Origin: Collimonas fungivorans Ter331
GTDB lineage: Bacteria > Pseudomonadota > Gammaproteobacteria > Burkholderiales > Burkholderiaceae_D
NCBI RefSeq assembly: GCF_000221045.1
Contig: NC_015856.1
Coordinates: 2,558,542-2,622,541, forward strand
Reading direction: 5' to 3'
DNA length: 64,000 nucleotides
Shown: in pieces, positions 44,538 to 53,800 of the stretch
Layout: each line of letters opens with the position of its first letter
Position numbering within the stretch: the stretch's first letter is position 1
Made by a program: the position numbers and the translations under genes
Notes under the pieces: model-generated
The model's input: only the letters and a program-made list of their open reading frames with translations
Databases searched by the model: none
What the model was told of the DNA's origin: nothing

Positions 44538-45019
44538 TGCATGTTTTGCATATGCTGCATATGTTGCATATTGTGCATCTTTGGCATGTCAGGCATTTTC
44601 TGCATCGATTCCGGCACCACTTCCGTGGTGTCAGGCATCATGCCCGGCATCATGTTGTGGTTCAGGTGGTACATCACCCACAGCGAACCGCTCAGCATGA
44701 TGAACACCAGCATGATCGTGAAGATCAGCGCCAGCATCGACCAGCCGCCTTCGGATTTGGTGTTCATGTGCAGGAAATACACCATGTGCACCACGATCTG
44801 CACGGCGGCGAAACCGAGCAGCACCAGTCCGGTGGTGCTGGACTTGTCGAATACCTTGGCCATCACCAGCCAGAACGGGATCGCGGTCAGGATCACCGCC
44901 AGCACGAAGCCGGTGGTGTAGCTTTTCAAGCTGCCGTGGTCGGCATGGGTATGGCCGTGGTGATCATCGTGATCGTGGCTGACGGCGCGCGCCGGGTGTT
45001 GTTGATGTCCGCCGCTCAT
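44534..45019 (-). CDS. cyoD: Cytochrome bo quinol oxidase subunit IV with His- and Met-rich termini
   Basis: A 161-aa protein, longer than the roughly 110 aa of E. coli CyoD. ATG 45019 overlaps the cyoC stop. The core has three transmembrane helices typical of the COX4_pro family (TTGFVLAVILTAIPF, VQIVVHMVYFLHM, MLALIFTIMLVFIM). Residues 15-29 are His-rich (SHDHDDHHGHTHADH), and the last 46 residues contain 13 methionines, ending in repeats of the MQH type. CyoD assists assembly of the copper centre in subunit I, so the termini may bind copper; that is inference. Confidence 0.93.
   Translation of the reverse strand: MSGGHQQHPARAVSHDHDDHHGHTHADHGSLKSYTTGFVLAVILTAIPFWLVMAKVFDKSSTTGLVLLGFAAVQIVVHMVYFLHMNTKSEGGWSMLALIFTIMLVFIMLSGSLWVMYHLNHNMMPGMMPDTTEVVPESMQKMPDMPKMHNMQHMQHMQNMQ
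44540..44605 (-). repeat. 9-bp tandem pattern encoding the Met-rich tail of CyoD
   Basis: ATG codons recur exactly every 9 bp, eight times, at the 3' end of cyoD, giving a Met-x-x repeat (MHN, MQH, MQH, MQN). The copies nearest the stop are the most alike, which suggests expansion by slippage. Confidence 0.7.
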
Positions 45020-45645
45020 GGCAAAACTCCCATCAGATAGACAAAGGTGAAGACGCCGATCCAGACCACGTCCAGAAAATGCCAGAACATCGACAGGCAC
45101 ATCAGGCGCCGGCCGTTTTCAGCGGTAAGCCCGTGGCGCTTGACCTGGAACATCAGCGTGACCAGCCAGACGATGCCGAAGCTGACGTGCAGGCCGTGGG
45201 TCGCCACCAGTGCGAAGAACGAGGTCAGGAAGCCGCTGCGCTGCGGGCCGGCGCCTTCGTGGATCAGGTGTACGAATTCGTACAGTTCGAAGCCGATGAA
45301 GCAGGCGCCGAGGATGCCGGTGACGGCCAGCCAGGCCAGCGTTGCGCCCTGGCGCTTGCGCTGCATTTCCAGCATGGCGAAACCGTAGGTGATCGACGAC
45401 AGCAGCAGCAGCGACGTGTTGACCGCCACCAGTGGCAGGTCGAACAGTTCGGCGCCGGTCGGGCCGCCTGCATAGTTGCGGCCCAATACGGCGTAAGTCG
45501 CGAACAGGCAGGCGAAGATCAGGCAATCGCTCATCAGGTACAGCCAGAAACCGAGCAAAGTGCCGTTTTCCGGATGGTGTTCGCGGGTGTAGAAGCGCGC
45601 GCTCGGGTCAGCCGCGCTGTTGGTATTCATAGTGATATCAGACAT
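45016..45645 (-). CDS. cyoC: Cytochrome bo quinol oxidase subunit III
   Basis: A 209-aa membrane subunit with five transmembrane helices. It is very close in pattern to E. coli Cyo[54 protein letters not shown] use ATG 45645 (MSDITMNT), which overlaps the cyoB stop by 8 bp; ATG 45630 would also give a complete subunit. It forms the terminal ubiquinol oxidase with CyoA, CyoB and CyoD in the inner membrane. Confidence 0.95.
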   Translation of the reverse strand: MSDITMNTNSAADPSARFYTREHHPENGTLLGFWLYLMSDCLIFACLFATYAVLGRNYAGGPTGAELFDLPLVAVNTSLLLLSSITYGFAMLEMQRKRQGATLAWLAVTGILGACFIGFELYEFVHLIHEGAGPQRSGFLTSFFALVATHGLHVSFGIVWLVTLMFQVKRHGLTAENGRRLMCLSMFWHFLDVVWIGVFTFVYLMGVLP

Positions 45646-47641
45646 GGCTAGCCAGCAATCGTGTGCGTTCACCCTCGGTGCGGACGACTTCGTCCGCCGA
45701 GATGTGGTAATCGCGGTTGTAGTTGAAGGTGTGGATGATGATGGCTGCCATCATCGCTGCAAAGCCGAGGCCGGCCACCAGCCACATGTGCCAGATCAGG
45801 GCAAAACCGACGGCAGCGCTGAGCGCGGCGATAATGAAGCCGGCCGCGGTGTTCTTCGGCATGTGGATAGCGACGAAGTCCTTCAGCGGACGCGCATAGC
45901 CGTTGGCCTTCATGTCGGTCCAGGCGTCGTTGTCATGCACCACTGGCGTGAAGGCGAAATTGTAGTCCGGCGGCGGCGACGAAGTCGACCATTCCAAGGT
46001 GCGTGCGCCCCATGGATCGCCGGTGGTGTCGCGCAGCGATTCGCGGCGGCGGAAGCTGACCACCAGCTGCACGATGAAGGAAGCGATGCCGAGCGCGATC
46101 AGGACAGCGCCGAAGGCGGCGATCTGGAACCAGATCTGCAGCGACGGATCTTCGAAGTGGCCGAGGCGGCGCGTCACGCCCATCAGGCCCAGCACGTACA
46201 GCGGCATGAAGGCGATGTAGAAACCGATAGTCCAGAACCAGAAGCAGCACTTGCCCCAGAAGTCGTCCAGCTTGTAGCCGAAGGCTTTCGGGAACCAGTA
46301 GTTGATGCCGGCAAACATGCCGAACAGCACGCCGCCGATGATCACGTTATGGAAGTGGGCGATCAGGAACAGGCTGTTATGCAGCACGAAGTCGGCCGGC
46401 GGCACCGCCAGCAGGACACCGGTCATGCCGCCGATGACGAAGGTGATCATGAAGCCGATGGTCCACAGCATCGGCAGCTCGAAGCGGATGCGGCCGCGGT
46501 ACATGGTGAACAGCCAGTTGAAGATCTTGGCGCCGGTCGGGATCGAGATGATCATCGTGGTGATGCCGAAGAACGAGTTGACGCTGGCGCCGGAACCCAT
46601 GGTGAAGAAGTGATGCAGCCACACCAGGTAGGACAGGATGGTGATCACCACGGTGGCGTAGACCATCGAGGTGTAACCGAACAGGCGCTTGCTGCTGAAG
46701 GTCGAGACCACTTCCGAGAAAATGCCGAAGGCCGGCAGGATCAGGATGTAAACCTCGGGGTGGCCCCAGATCCAGATCAGGTTGACATACATCATGGCGT
46801 TGCCGCCCATGTCGTTGGTGAAGAAGTTGGTGCCGACGATACGGTCCAGCGACAGCATGCCGAGCACGGCGGTCAGCACCGGGAAGGCGGCGACGATCAG
46901 GACGTTGGTGCACAAGGCGGTCCAGGTGAACACCGGCATCTTCATCATGTTCATGCCTGGTGCGCGCATCTTGACGATGGTCGCTATCAGGTTGATCCCC
47001 GATAGCAGCGTCCCGACCCCGGCAATCTGCAAGGCCCATATATAGTAGTCGACCCCGACGTCCGGACTGGCGAGGATGCCTGACAGCGGCGGATAAGCCA
47101 GCCAGCCGGTGCGGGCGAATTCGCCGACGAACAGCGAAGCCATCACCAGCATGCCGCCGAAGGTGGTCATCCAGAAACTGAAATTGTTCAGGAAAGGAAA
47201 AGCAACGTCGCGCGCGCCGATCTGCAGCGGCACCACGTAGTTCATCAGGCCGGTCACCAGCGGCATGGCGACGAAGAAGATCATGATGACGCCGTGCGCC
47301 GTGAAAATCTGGTCGTAGTGGTGCGGCGGCAGGAAGCCGGCCGAATCGCCGAAGGCAAACGCCTGCTGGGCGCGCATCATCAAGGCGTCGGCGAAACCGC
47401 GCAGCAGCATCACCAGGCCCAGCACCACGTACATGATGCCGATCTTCTTGTGGTCGATGCTGGTGAACCAGTCGCGCCACAAGGTGCCCCAGACCTTGTA
47501 ATAGGTCAGCGCGCCAAGCACTGCTGCGCCGCCGATGGCGACCATGAGGAAGGTCGCGATAAGAATCGGTTCGTGGTAGGGAATCGCTTCCCAGGTGAGA
47601 CGGCCGAAGATCAGCTTGGTCAGATCAATATGGTCTAGCAT
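45638..47641 (-). CDS. cyoB: Cytochrome bo quinol oxidase subunit I
   Basis: A 667-aa heme-copper oxidase catalytic subunit with about 15 transmembrane helices. It reduces oxygen to water with electrons from ubiquinol and pumps protons. Ligand motifs are visible: [12 protein letters not shown] (low-spin heme), [15 protein letters not shown] (CuB and the crosslinked His-Tyr), WLHHFF (CuB) and [12 protein letters not shown] (heme ligands). ATG 47641 (MLDHIDLTK) is preferred over an upstream in-frame start because it matches the CyoB N-terminus. It lies 99 bp downstream of cyoA. Confidence 0.97.
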   Translation of the reverse strand: MLDHIDLTKLIFGRLTWEAIPYHEPILIATFLMVAIGGAAVLGALTYYKVWGTLWRDWFTSIDHKKIGIMYVVLGLVMLLRGFADALMMRAQQAFAFGDSAGFLPPHHYDQIFTAHGVIMIFFVAMPLVTGLMNYVVPLQIGARDVAFPFLNNFSFWMTTFGGMLVMASLFVGEFARTGWLAYPPLSGILASPDVGVDYYIWALQIAGVGTLLSGINLIATIVKMRAPGMNMMKMPVFTWTALCTNVLIVAAFPVLTAVLGMLSLDRIVGTNFFTNDMGGNAMMYVNLIWIWGHPEVYILILPAFGIFSEVVSTFSSKRLFGYTSMVYATVVITILSYLVWLHHFFTMGSGASVNSFFGITTMIISIPTGAKIFNWLFTMYRGRIRFELPMLWTIGFMITFVIGGMTGVLLAVPPADFVLHNSLFLIAHFHNVIIGGVLFGMFAGINYWFPKAFGYKLDDFWGKCCFWFWTIGFYIAFMPLYVLGLMGVTRRLGHFEDPSLQIWFQIAAFGAVLIALGIASFIVQLVVSFRRRESLRDTTGDPWGARTLEWSTSSPPPDYNFAFTPVVHDNDAWTDMKANGYARPLKDFVAIHMPKNTAAGFIIAALSAAVGFALIWHMWLVAGLGFAAMMAAIIIHTFNYNRDYHISADEVVRTEGERTRLLASHV

Positions 47642-47740
47642 CGTTACTTTCCGGTGAAAAAGGGAAACCTGGCGCCTGCCATACATGCAGCGGCGCCACT
47701 GCTGGCAGAACGGAGCACTGCCGGCTCTTGTTGCAAATGA

Positions 47741-48694
47741 TTATTCATGGTGCTTGGCCGGATCTTCCGCCTGGTGTCCAGCCATGCTGTGGCCGCTGTC
47801 GGCCGCCATCATCTGGTCCATGCACATCTGGCCCGGCTCGATGCAGCGGTTAAGGATGGCGTGGTACAGGCTTGGATCGACAGTGCCGTAGTGGCGCACC
47901 GGCTCCTTCTCGCTCGGCTTTTCAAGCTGCAGGTAGTCGGCGCGGTCCAGCTTGCCGCTGGCTGCCTTGGTGGTCTTTACCCAGTTCTCGAAATTCTCCG
48001 CGGTCATGCCGTGGAACTTGAATTTCATGTCGGAAAAGCCGGCGCCGCTGTAGTTGGCGGAGAAACCGTCGTATTCGCCCGGCCGGTTGATCACCGCGTT
48101 CAGGGAAGTCTGCATGCCCGGCATGGCGTAGATCTGGCCGGCCAGTGCAGGAATGAAGAAGGAATTCATGATGGCAGACGAGGTGATCTTGAAGCGGATC
48201 GGCATGTCGACCGGCGCTGCCAGCTCATTGACGGTGGCGATGCCTTGCTCCGGATAGATGAACAGCCATTTCCAGTCCAGCGCCACCACTTCTACCGTCA
48301 GCGTCTTGGTGTCGGCGGGGATCGGGCGGTTCGCGTCCAGGCGCGACAGCGGCCGGTATGGATCCAGGGTATGGGTGCTGATCCAGGTCAGCAGGCCAAG
48401 GGCGATGATGATGAGCAGCGGCGCGCCCCAGATCACCAGCTCCAGCTGGGTCGAATGGTCCCAGTCGGGTTCGTAGCGTGCGGCGGTATTGTTTTTACGG
48501 TAGCGCCAGGCAAACCAGATGGTCAGCGCAATCACCGGAACGATGATCAGCAGCATCAGGATCGTGGAAACCACGATCAGGCGGCCCTGCTGGGAGGCGA
48601 TATCGCCAGACGGATTCATCACCACCGTGTTGCAACCAGCCAACAAAATGAGGGGAAGGAGGAGCAATCCACGCCGAGATAAGAGGGAAACCAT
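47741..48694 (-). CDS. cyoA: Cytochrome bo quinol oxidase subunit II, lipoprotein
   Basis: A 317-aa subunit II with a lipoprotein signal (LLAGC, lipidated Cys21), two transmembrane helices and a periplasmic cupredoxin-like domain (LDWKWLFIYPEQGIATVNEL). The CuA ligand set of cytochrome c oxidases is absent, as expected for a quinol oxidase. The last 60 residues extend past the E. coli-like core and end in a Met/His-containing tail (MCMDQMMAADSGHSMAGH), echoing the tail of CyoD. First gene of the operon. Confidence 0.95.
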   Translation of the reverse strand: MVSLLSRRGLLLLPLILLAGCNTVVMNPSGDIASQQGRLIVVSTILMLLIIVPVIALTIWFAWRYRKNNTAARYEPDWDHSTQLELVIWGAPLLIIIALGLLTWISTHTLDPYRPLSRLDANRPIPADTKTLTVEVVALDWKWLFIYPEQGIATVNELAAPVDMPIRFKITSSAIMNSFFIPALAGQIYAMPGMQTSLNAVINRPGEYDGFSANYSGAGFSDMKFKFHGMTAENFENWVKTTKAASGKLDRADYLQLEKPSEKEPVRHYGTVDPSLYHAILNRCIEPGQMCMDQMMAADSGHSMAGHQAEDPAKHHE

Positions 48695-48861
48695 AGAGTA
48701 AAAGTACCGTCGAAGCTATCAGATTGTGATAATGTACACTGACTGGTATGCGTTGGCGATTGGACGTTTTGTCCTACCCTGCACTCATAACATCGGGAAG
48801 GGTTCGACACGGCTGGTTGGCATGGCCAGTATTAACAGAAACCCACTAGAGACAAAATATC
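48695..48861. promoter_or_regulatory. Divergent promoter region of cyoA and an MFS gene, with an inverted repeat at 48717-48731
   Basis: A 167-bp intergenic region. TATCA-N5-TGATA (48717-48731) is a perfect 5-bp inverted repeat 23 bp upstream of the cyoA start, in a position where a bound protein could block or recruit RNA polymerase. It is not a good FNR box (TTGAT-N4-ATCAA). Which protein might bind is unknown. Confidence 0.3.
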
Positions 48862-50208
48862 ATGATGACGAGCACCCATAGCCGCAATGGCGAAGTTTCC
48901 GCTGATTTCTCGTCGCATTCAACCATCAATGATGCGCAGAATGCCAAACCAGACTCCATCGCCCCCGGCGAGATCGCTATCGGCGTAGTAATAGGCCGTG
49001 CGTCTGAATATTTCGACTTTTTCGTGTACGCCATGGCGTCGGTGCTAGTGTTTCCCTCGGTGTTCTTCCCGTTCGAGCAGCAGCTGGAAGGCACGCTTTA
49101 CGCCTTCGTGATTTTTTCCTTTGCCTTTTTGGCAAGGCCTTTCGGCACCGTGCTGTTCATGGCGATCCAGCGCCGCCTCGGGCGCGAAGTCAAACTGACG
49201 GCGGCGCTCTTCATATTAGGCATCTCTACCGCCGGGATTGCGTTCCTGCCAACATACCAGCACCTGGGATTTTACGCCATTGTCTTGCTGGCGCTGCTGC
49301 GCATCGGCCAAGGCATTGCGCTGGGCGGCTCCTGGGACGGCCTGCCGTCGCTGCTGGCGCTGAATGCGCCGCAGAACCGGCGCGGCTGGTACGCCATGCT
49401 GGGCCAGCTGGGCGCGCCGGTCGGCTTCATGATCGCCGGCGGCCTGTTTGCCTACATGCTGTCGAACCTGACCACCGAAGATTTCCTCGACTGGGGCTGG
49501 CGCTATCCGTTCTATGTGGCGTTCGCCATCAATGTCGTCGCCCTGTTCGCCCGCCTGCGCCTGGTATCGACTCCGGAATATGCCCGTTTGCTTGACGAGC
49601 GCGAGCTGGAACCGACCAACGCCCTGGAAATGACCCGTTCGCAAGGACGCAACGTCATCATCGGCGCCCTTGCGGCCCTGGCCAGCTACGCCCTGTTCCA
49701 CCTGGTGACCGTGTTCCCGCTGTCCTGGATCACTCTGTATTCGATGCGCTCGGTGAGCGACTTCCTGATCATCCAGGTCATCGGCGCCGGGCTCATGGCG
49801 CTGGGCGTGGTCGCTTCCGGCCTGATCGCCGACCGTCTCGGCCGCCGCACCACCCTGGGCGCCTGCGCGGTGCTGATCGCGGTGTTGAGCGCGTTCGTGC
49901 CGGCCCTGATGAACGGCGGTGAATTTGGCCAGAACACCTTCATCCTGCTCGGTTTCATCCTGCTCGGCTTGTCCTACGGCCAGGCCGCCGGCGCCGTCAC
50001 CGCCAATTTCCCGGCGAAATACCGCTATACCGGCGCTGCCCTCACCTCCGACCTGTCGTGGCTGGTCGGGGCCGGCTTCGCGCCGCTGGTGGCGCTTGGC
50101 CTGTCGGCGCATTTCGGTCTGGCGTACGTCAGTTTCTACCTGCTGTCGGGTGCGGCCTGCTCGCTGGCCGCGCTAAGCCTTAACCGCGCCCTGGAAATCC
50201 GCGACTGA
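48862..50208 (+). CDS. MFS transporter, metabolite:H+ symporter (MHS) type
   Basis: A 448-aa transporter with about 12 transmembrane helices. The N-terminal part (VVIGRASEYFDFFVYAMASVLVFP ... FLARPFG) has the pattern of the MHS subfamily (ShiA/ProP/citrate-like). A loop with GLIADRLGRRTTLGA occurs before the second bundle. The substrate cannot be read from sequence. The N-terminus has about 35 hydrophilic residues; two adjacent ATG codons (48862, 48865) are possible starts. It is transcribed alone and followed 6 bp after the stop by a strong terminator. Confidence 0.88.
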   Translation: MMTSTHSRNGEVSADFSSHSTINDAQNAKPDSIAPGEIAIGVVIGRASEYFDFFVYAMASVLVFPSVFFPFEQQLEGTLYAFVIFSFAFLARPFGTVLFMAIQRRLGREVKLTAALFILGISTAGIAFLPTYQHLGFYAIVLLALLRIGQGIALGGSWDGLPSLLALNAPQNRRGWYAMLGQLGAPVGFMIAGGLFAYMLSNLTTEDFLDWGWRYPFYVAFAINVVALFARLRLVSTPEYARLLDERELEPTNALEMTRSQGRNVIIGALAALASYALFHLVTVFPLSWITLYSMRSVSDFLIIQVIGAGLMALGVVASGLIADRLGRRTTLGACAVLIAVLSAFVPALMNGGEFGQNTFILLGFILLGLSYGQAAGAVTANFPAKYRYTGAALTSDLSWLVGAGFAPLVALGLSAHFGLAYVSFYLLSGAACSLAALSLNRALEIRD

Positions 50209-50214
50209 TTGTGA

Positions 50215-50248
50215 AAAAAGCCTGTTTTCGCATGAAAACAGGCTTTTT
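50215..50248. terminator. Strong bidirectional rho-independent terminator
   Basis: A 15-bp perfect stem (AAAAAGCCTGTTTTC / GAAAACAGGCTTTTT) with a GCAT loop, A-run on one side and T-run on the other. It serves the plus-strand transporter and probably the minus-strand DUF4096 gene, which ends 13 bp away. Confidence 0.93.
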
Positions 50249-50261
50249 CGATTATCCGGCC

Positions 50262-50729
50262 TTACAATTTTCCGCCATCGCTTACCAGGCTTAACCAATG
50301 CAAATTGGCGTCGTCCGCGCTTGAAAGCGAACTCCCCACATTTCCGACCTGCCATGCGCGCTGGTTAAAATTTTCCCGCCCGTTTTTCTGCGCCGCCCTT
50401 AACAAGGTCCGTTTGATGCGCTGATCGCCGTAACTGGCGATCTTCTCGATGACGGCCCGCAACTCGGGATCGCCGCGCAGCTTCTCAAGCAGCTGATGCC
50501 AGAAACCGCATTCATGCCAGCGCCCGAAACGCTTGTATGCAGCACTCCAGTTGCCCAGATAAGACGGCAGGTCGCTCCACCTGCGCTGGTGGCGGGCTTG
50601 CCACAGCACCGCCTCGACAAACAGGCGGTTGTTGTGGCCGTGCAGTCCTGGATCGCCCTTCTTTCCCAGCAACAGTGGTTCCAGCCTGCGCCATTGGTCC
50701 TCTTGCAGATACATGCGTGATTCAGACAT
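50262..50729 (-). CDS. DUF4096 protein, IS5-type OrfA-like, without a DDE partner
   Basis: A 155-aa protein whose residues 5-90 match the DUF4096 domain found at the N-terminus of IS5-family transposases (QEDQWRRLEPLLLGKKGDPG, AVLWQARHQRRWSDLPSYLG, AYKRFGRWHECGFWHQLLE). The rest (ASYGDQRIKRTLLRAAQ onward) lacks DDE catalytic motifs. No second transposase frame, no terminal inverted repeats and no target duplication were seen around it. It is either an IS remnant or a domesticated DNA-binding protein. Confidence 0.65.
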   Translation of the reverse strand: MSESRMYLQEDQWRRLEPLLLGKKGDPGLHGHNNRLFVEAVLWQARHQRRWSDLPSYLGNWSAAYKRFGRWHECGFWHQLLEKLRGDPELRAVIEKIASYGDQRIKRTLLRAAQKNGRENFNQRAWQVGNVGSSLSSADDANLHWLSLVSDGGKL

Positions 50730-50830
50730 TTTTAGGCTTTTCCAGAAAATGTTTCAAGCAGCAGGCCCTTGGTCCATATCGCCGTTCCCTGCCCGCGCCG
50801 TCGGCAGCGAGCAGAGAACGGCATACCCGA

Positions 50831-53800
50831 TTACCAGGAGTAGCCAATCCCGGCATTGATCAAGGTACGGGTGCCGGAAGTGGTGCTGATGCCGAACTTG
50901 ACGACGGTGTCGCGATTCACGTGGGCGCTTGCGCCAATCGCCAGCGCGGTATAGCCGGCGTAGCTGCCGATGCCAGCGCCCAGGGCGAAGGTCTTGCCTG
51001 TTTCGACCTGCGGCAAGCCCGCCAGTGCGCCGGCCATCGCCACCCCGCTGTAAGCCAGGCGTTGGACATCACCGACTTGCGAAGCGACCTGGTTCAGCTG
51101 CGAAACATTGACCGCGTCGGTCGGATTGACGCCGGCGGCCACATTGGTGATACGGCGTTCGCTGCCGGCAGCGCCGACCGATACCGTACTGGCCTGGTCC
51201 GCCACCGAATTGGCGCCCAGCGCCACCGAATTGTTGGCGGTTGCCTGTGCGCCGGCGCCCATCGCTACCGAATCGTTGCCGGAAGCCAGCGCATTGTTGC
51301 CGATCGCTACCGTCGGATCGCCGGTCGCTCGTGCGTTGTAACCGATCGCCACCGAGCCGGCTTGCGAAGCCAGGGCACGGAAGCCGACTGCCGTGGTGTT
51401 GGTGTCGGTCGCCTGGGCGTTCGAGCCGATCGCCGTTGCACCGTCCTTGGTCGCCTGTGCGCACAGGCCGGTGCCGGTGGCGTCGACGCCGTTGACGCTG
51501 CCGCAGGTAGCGGCGTTCACATTGTTGACCGCCGTGCCGCTGGTGCCGCGGGTACGCACCGTGCCGTCGCTGTTGGCGCCGCCTATGGTGGTGGCGCCGA
51601 TGGTCGCACCGTTGGCGTTGGCGGCATTGGCGCTGTCCACCAATGGCTTGAGCGAAGTCGACAGCGAAGCTGCGCCATTAGTAATATTGTTTATCCCGGT
51701 CGAGAGCGAGAACACCTGGCTCAAGCCGGTCGACAGCGAGGAAATGCCAGTCGACAAGGACGCGATTCCGGTCGAAGCCGAGGTCGACAGCGATGCCGCA
51801 TTGCTGTTGGTTGTCGACAGTCCGGTCGACAGTGAGCTGACGTTCGAGGTATTGGTGGAGAGCCCGGTCGACAGCGAATTGATGCTGCTGGTGTTGGTCG
51901 ACAAGCCGCTCGAGATCGAGGTCGACAGCGAACTCACATTGCTGTTGGTGGTGCTCAGACCGGTCGAAGTCGACGTCGACAACGATGCAATTCCGGATGA
52001 AGTCGTGGTCGACAGCGACGTCAGCTGGCTGACATTGACAGCGTCGGTATTTGCCGTACCGGCCGCCAGGTTGGTGATTTTCTGGCCGCTGTTGTTGATG
52101 CCGTTGGTGGTGGTCTGTCCCGTTACCGTCAATCCGGCGGTGGTGATGCCGGTCGACAGCGAAGTGATCGTCGTGCTCAGGCCAGTGGACAGCGACGACA
52201 CCCCGCTTTGCGCCGTGCTGATGCCGGTCGACGCCGAGGTCGACAGCGACGTGACGTTGCTGACGGCTGCACTCAAGCCGGTTGAGGCTGAAGTCGACAA
52301 TGACGCAATGCCGGTTGAAGCCGATGTCGACAGCGATGAAACATTGCTGTTGGCGGTGCTCAAACCGGTCGAGCTTGAAGTCGACAAGGAGTTCACGTTG
52401 CTGTTGGTGGTGCTCAGGCCAGTGGACGTTGACGTGGATAGCGAAGCAATACCGGTTGACGCCGAAGTCGACAATGACGAGACATTGCTGTTGGTCGTGC
52501 TCAGTCCTGTGGAGGTCGATGTCGACAGGGAATCGACGTTGCTGCTGACCGTGCTCAGGCCGGTCGATGTCGATGTCGACAGCGACGAGACCGTGCTGTT
52601 GGTCGTGCTTAAGCCGCTGGAGGTTGAAGTCGACAATGAGCTGACATTGCTGTTTGTGGTGCTCAGACCGGTAGAACTCGAAGTCGACAACGAAGCCACG
52701 TTGCTATTTGTGGTGCTTAAGCCAGTCGAAGTCGATGTCGACAGCGATGAGACGTTACTGTTGGTTGTGCTCAAGCCTGTTGATGTCGACGTGGACAGCG
52801 ATGCGATACCAGTCGACGTAGAGGTCGACAACGAAGTCACGTTGCTGTTCGTGGTGCTCAGACCTGTTGACGTGGAGGTCGACAGCGACGAGACATTGCT
52901 GTTCGTTGTGCTCAAGCCAGTCGATGTTGACGTGGACAGCGATGCAATGCCGGTCGACGTTGAGGTCGATAACGAAGTCACATTGCTGTTAGTGGTACTC
53001 AGACCGGTCGAGGTTGAAGTCGACAGCGATGCAATGCCGGTCGACGTTGAGGTCGATAACGAAGTCACATTGCTGTTAGTGGTGCTCAGCCCCGTCGAGG
53101 TTGAAGTCGACAGCGACGATACATTACTATTGATTGTGCTCAAACCGGTCGAAGTCGACGTGGACAGCGATGCAATGCCAGTCGAAGTCGAGGTCGATAA
53201 CGAAGTCACGTTGCTGTTGGTGGTGCTCAAGCCGGTCGATGTCGACGTGGACAGCGATGAAACATTGCTGTTCGTTGTGCTCAAGCCAGTCGACGTCGAG
53301 GTCGATAACGAAGTCACGTTACTGTTAGTGGTGCTCAGACCTGTTGAGGTTGAAGTCGACAGCGATGAAACATTGCTGTTCGTTGTACTCAAACCAGTCG
53401 ATGCCGATGTGGACAGAGATGCAATGCCGGTAGACGTCGAGGTCGACAATGAAGTTACATTGCTGTTAGTGGTGCTCAGACCGGTCGATGTTGAAGTCGA
53501 CAATGACGACACGTTGCTGTTAGCTGTACTCAAGCCAGTCGATGTTGACGTGGACAGCGATGCAATGCCGGTCGAAGTCGAGGTCGACAACGAAGTCACG
53601 TTGCTATTTGTAGTGCTCAGACCTGTTGAGGCTGAGGTCGACAGTGAAGAAACATTGCTGTTCGTTGTACTCAAACCAGTCGAAGTCGACGTGGACAGCG
53701 ATGCGATGCCAGTCGAAGTCGAGGTCGATAACGAAGTCACGTTGCTATTTGTGGTGCTCAGGCCTGTTGACGTTGAGGTCGACAGCGACGAGACATTGCT

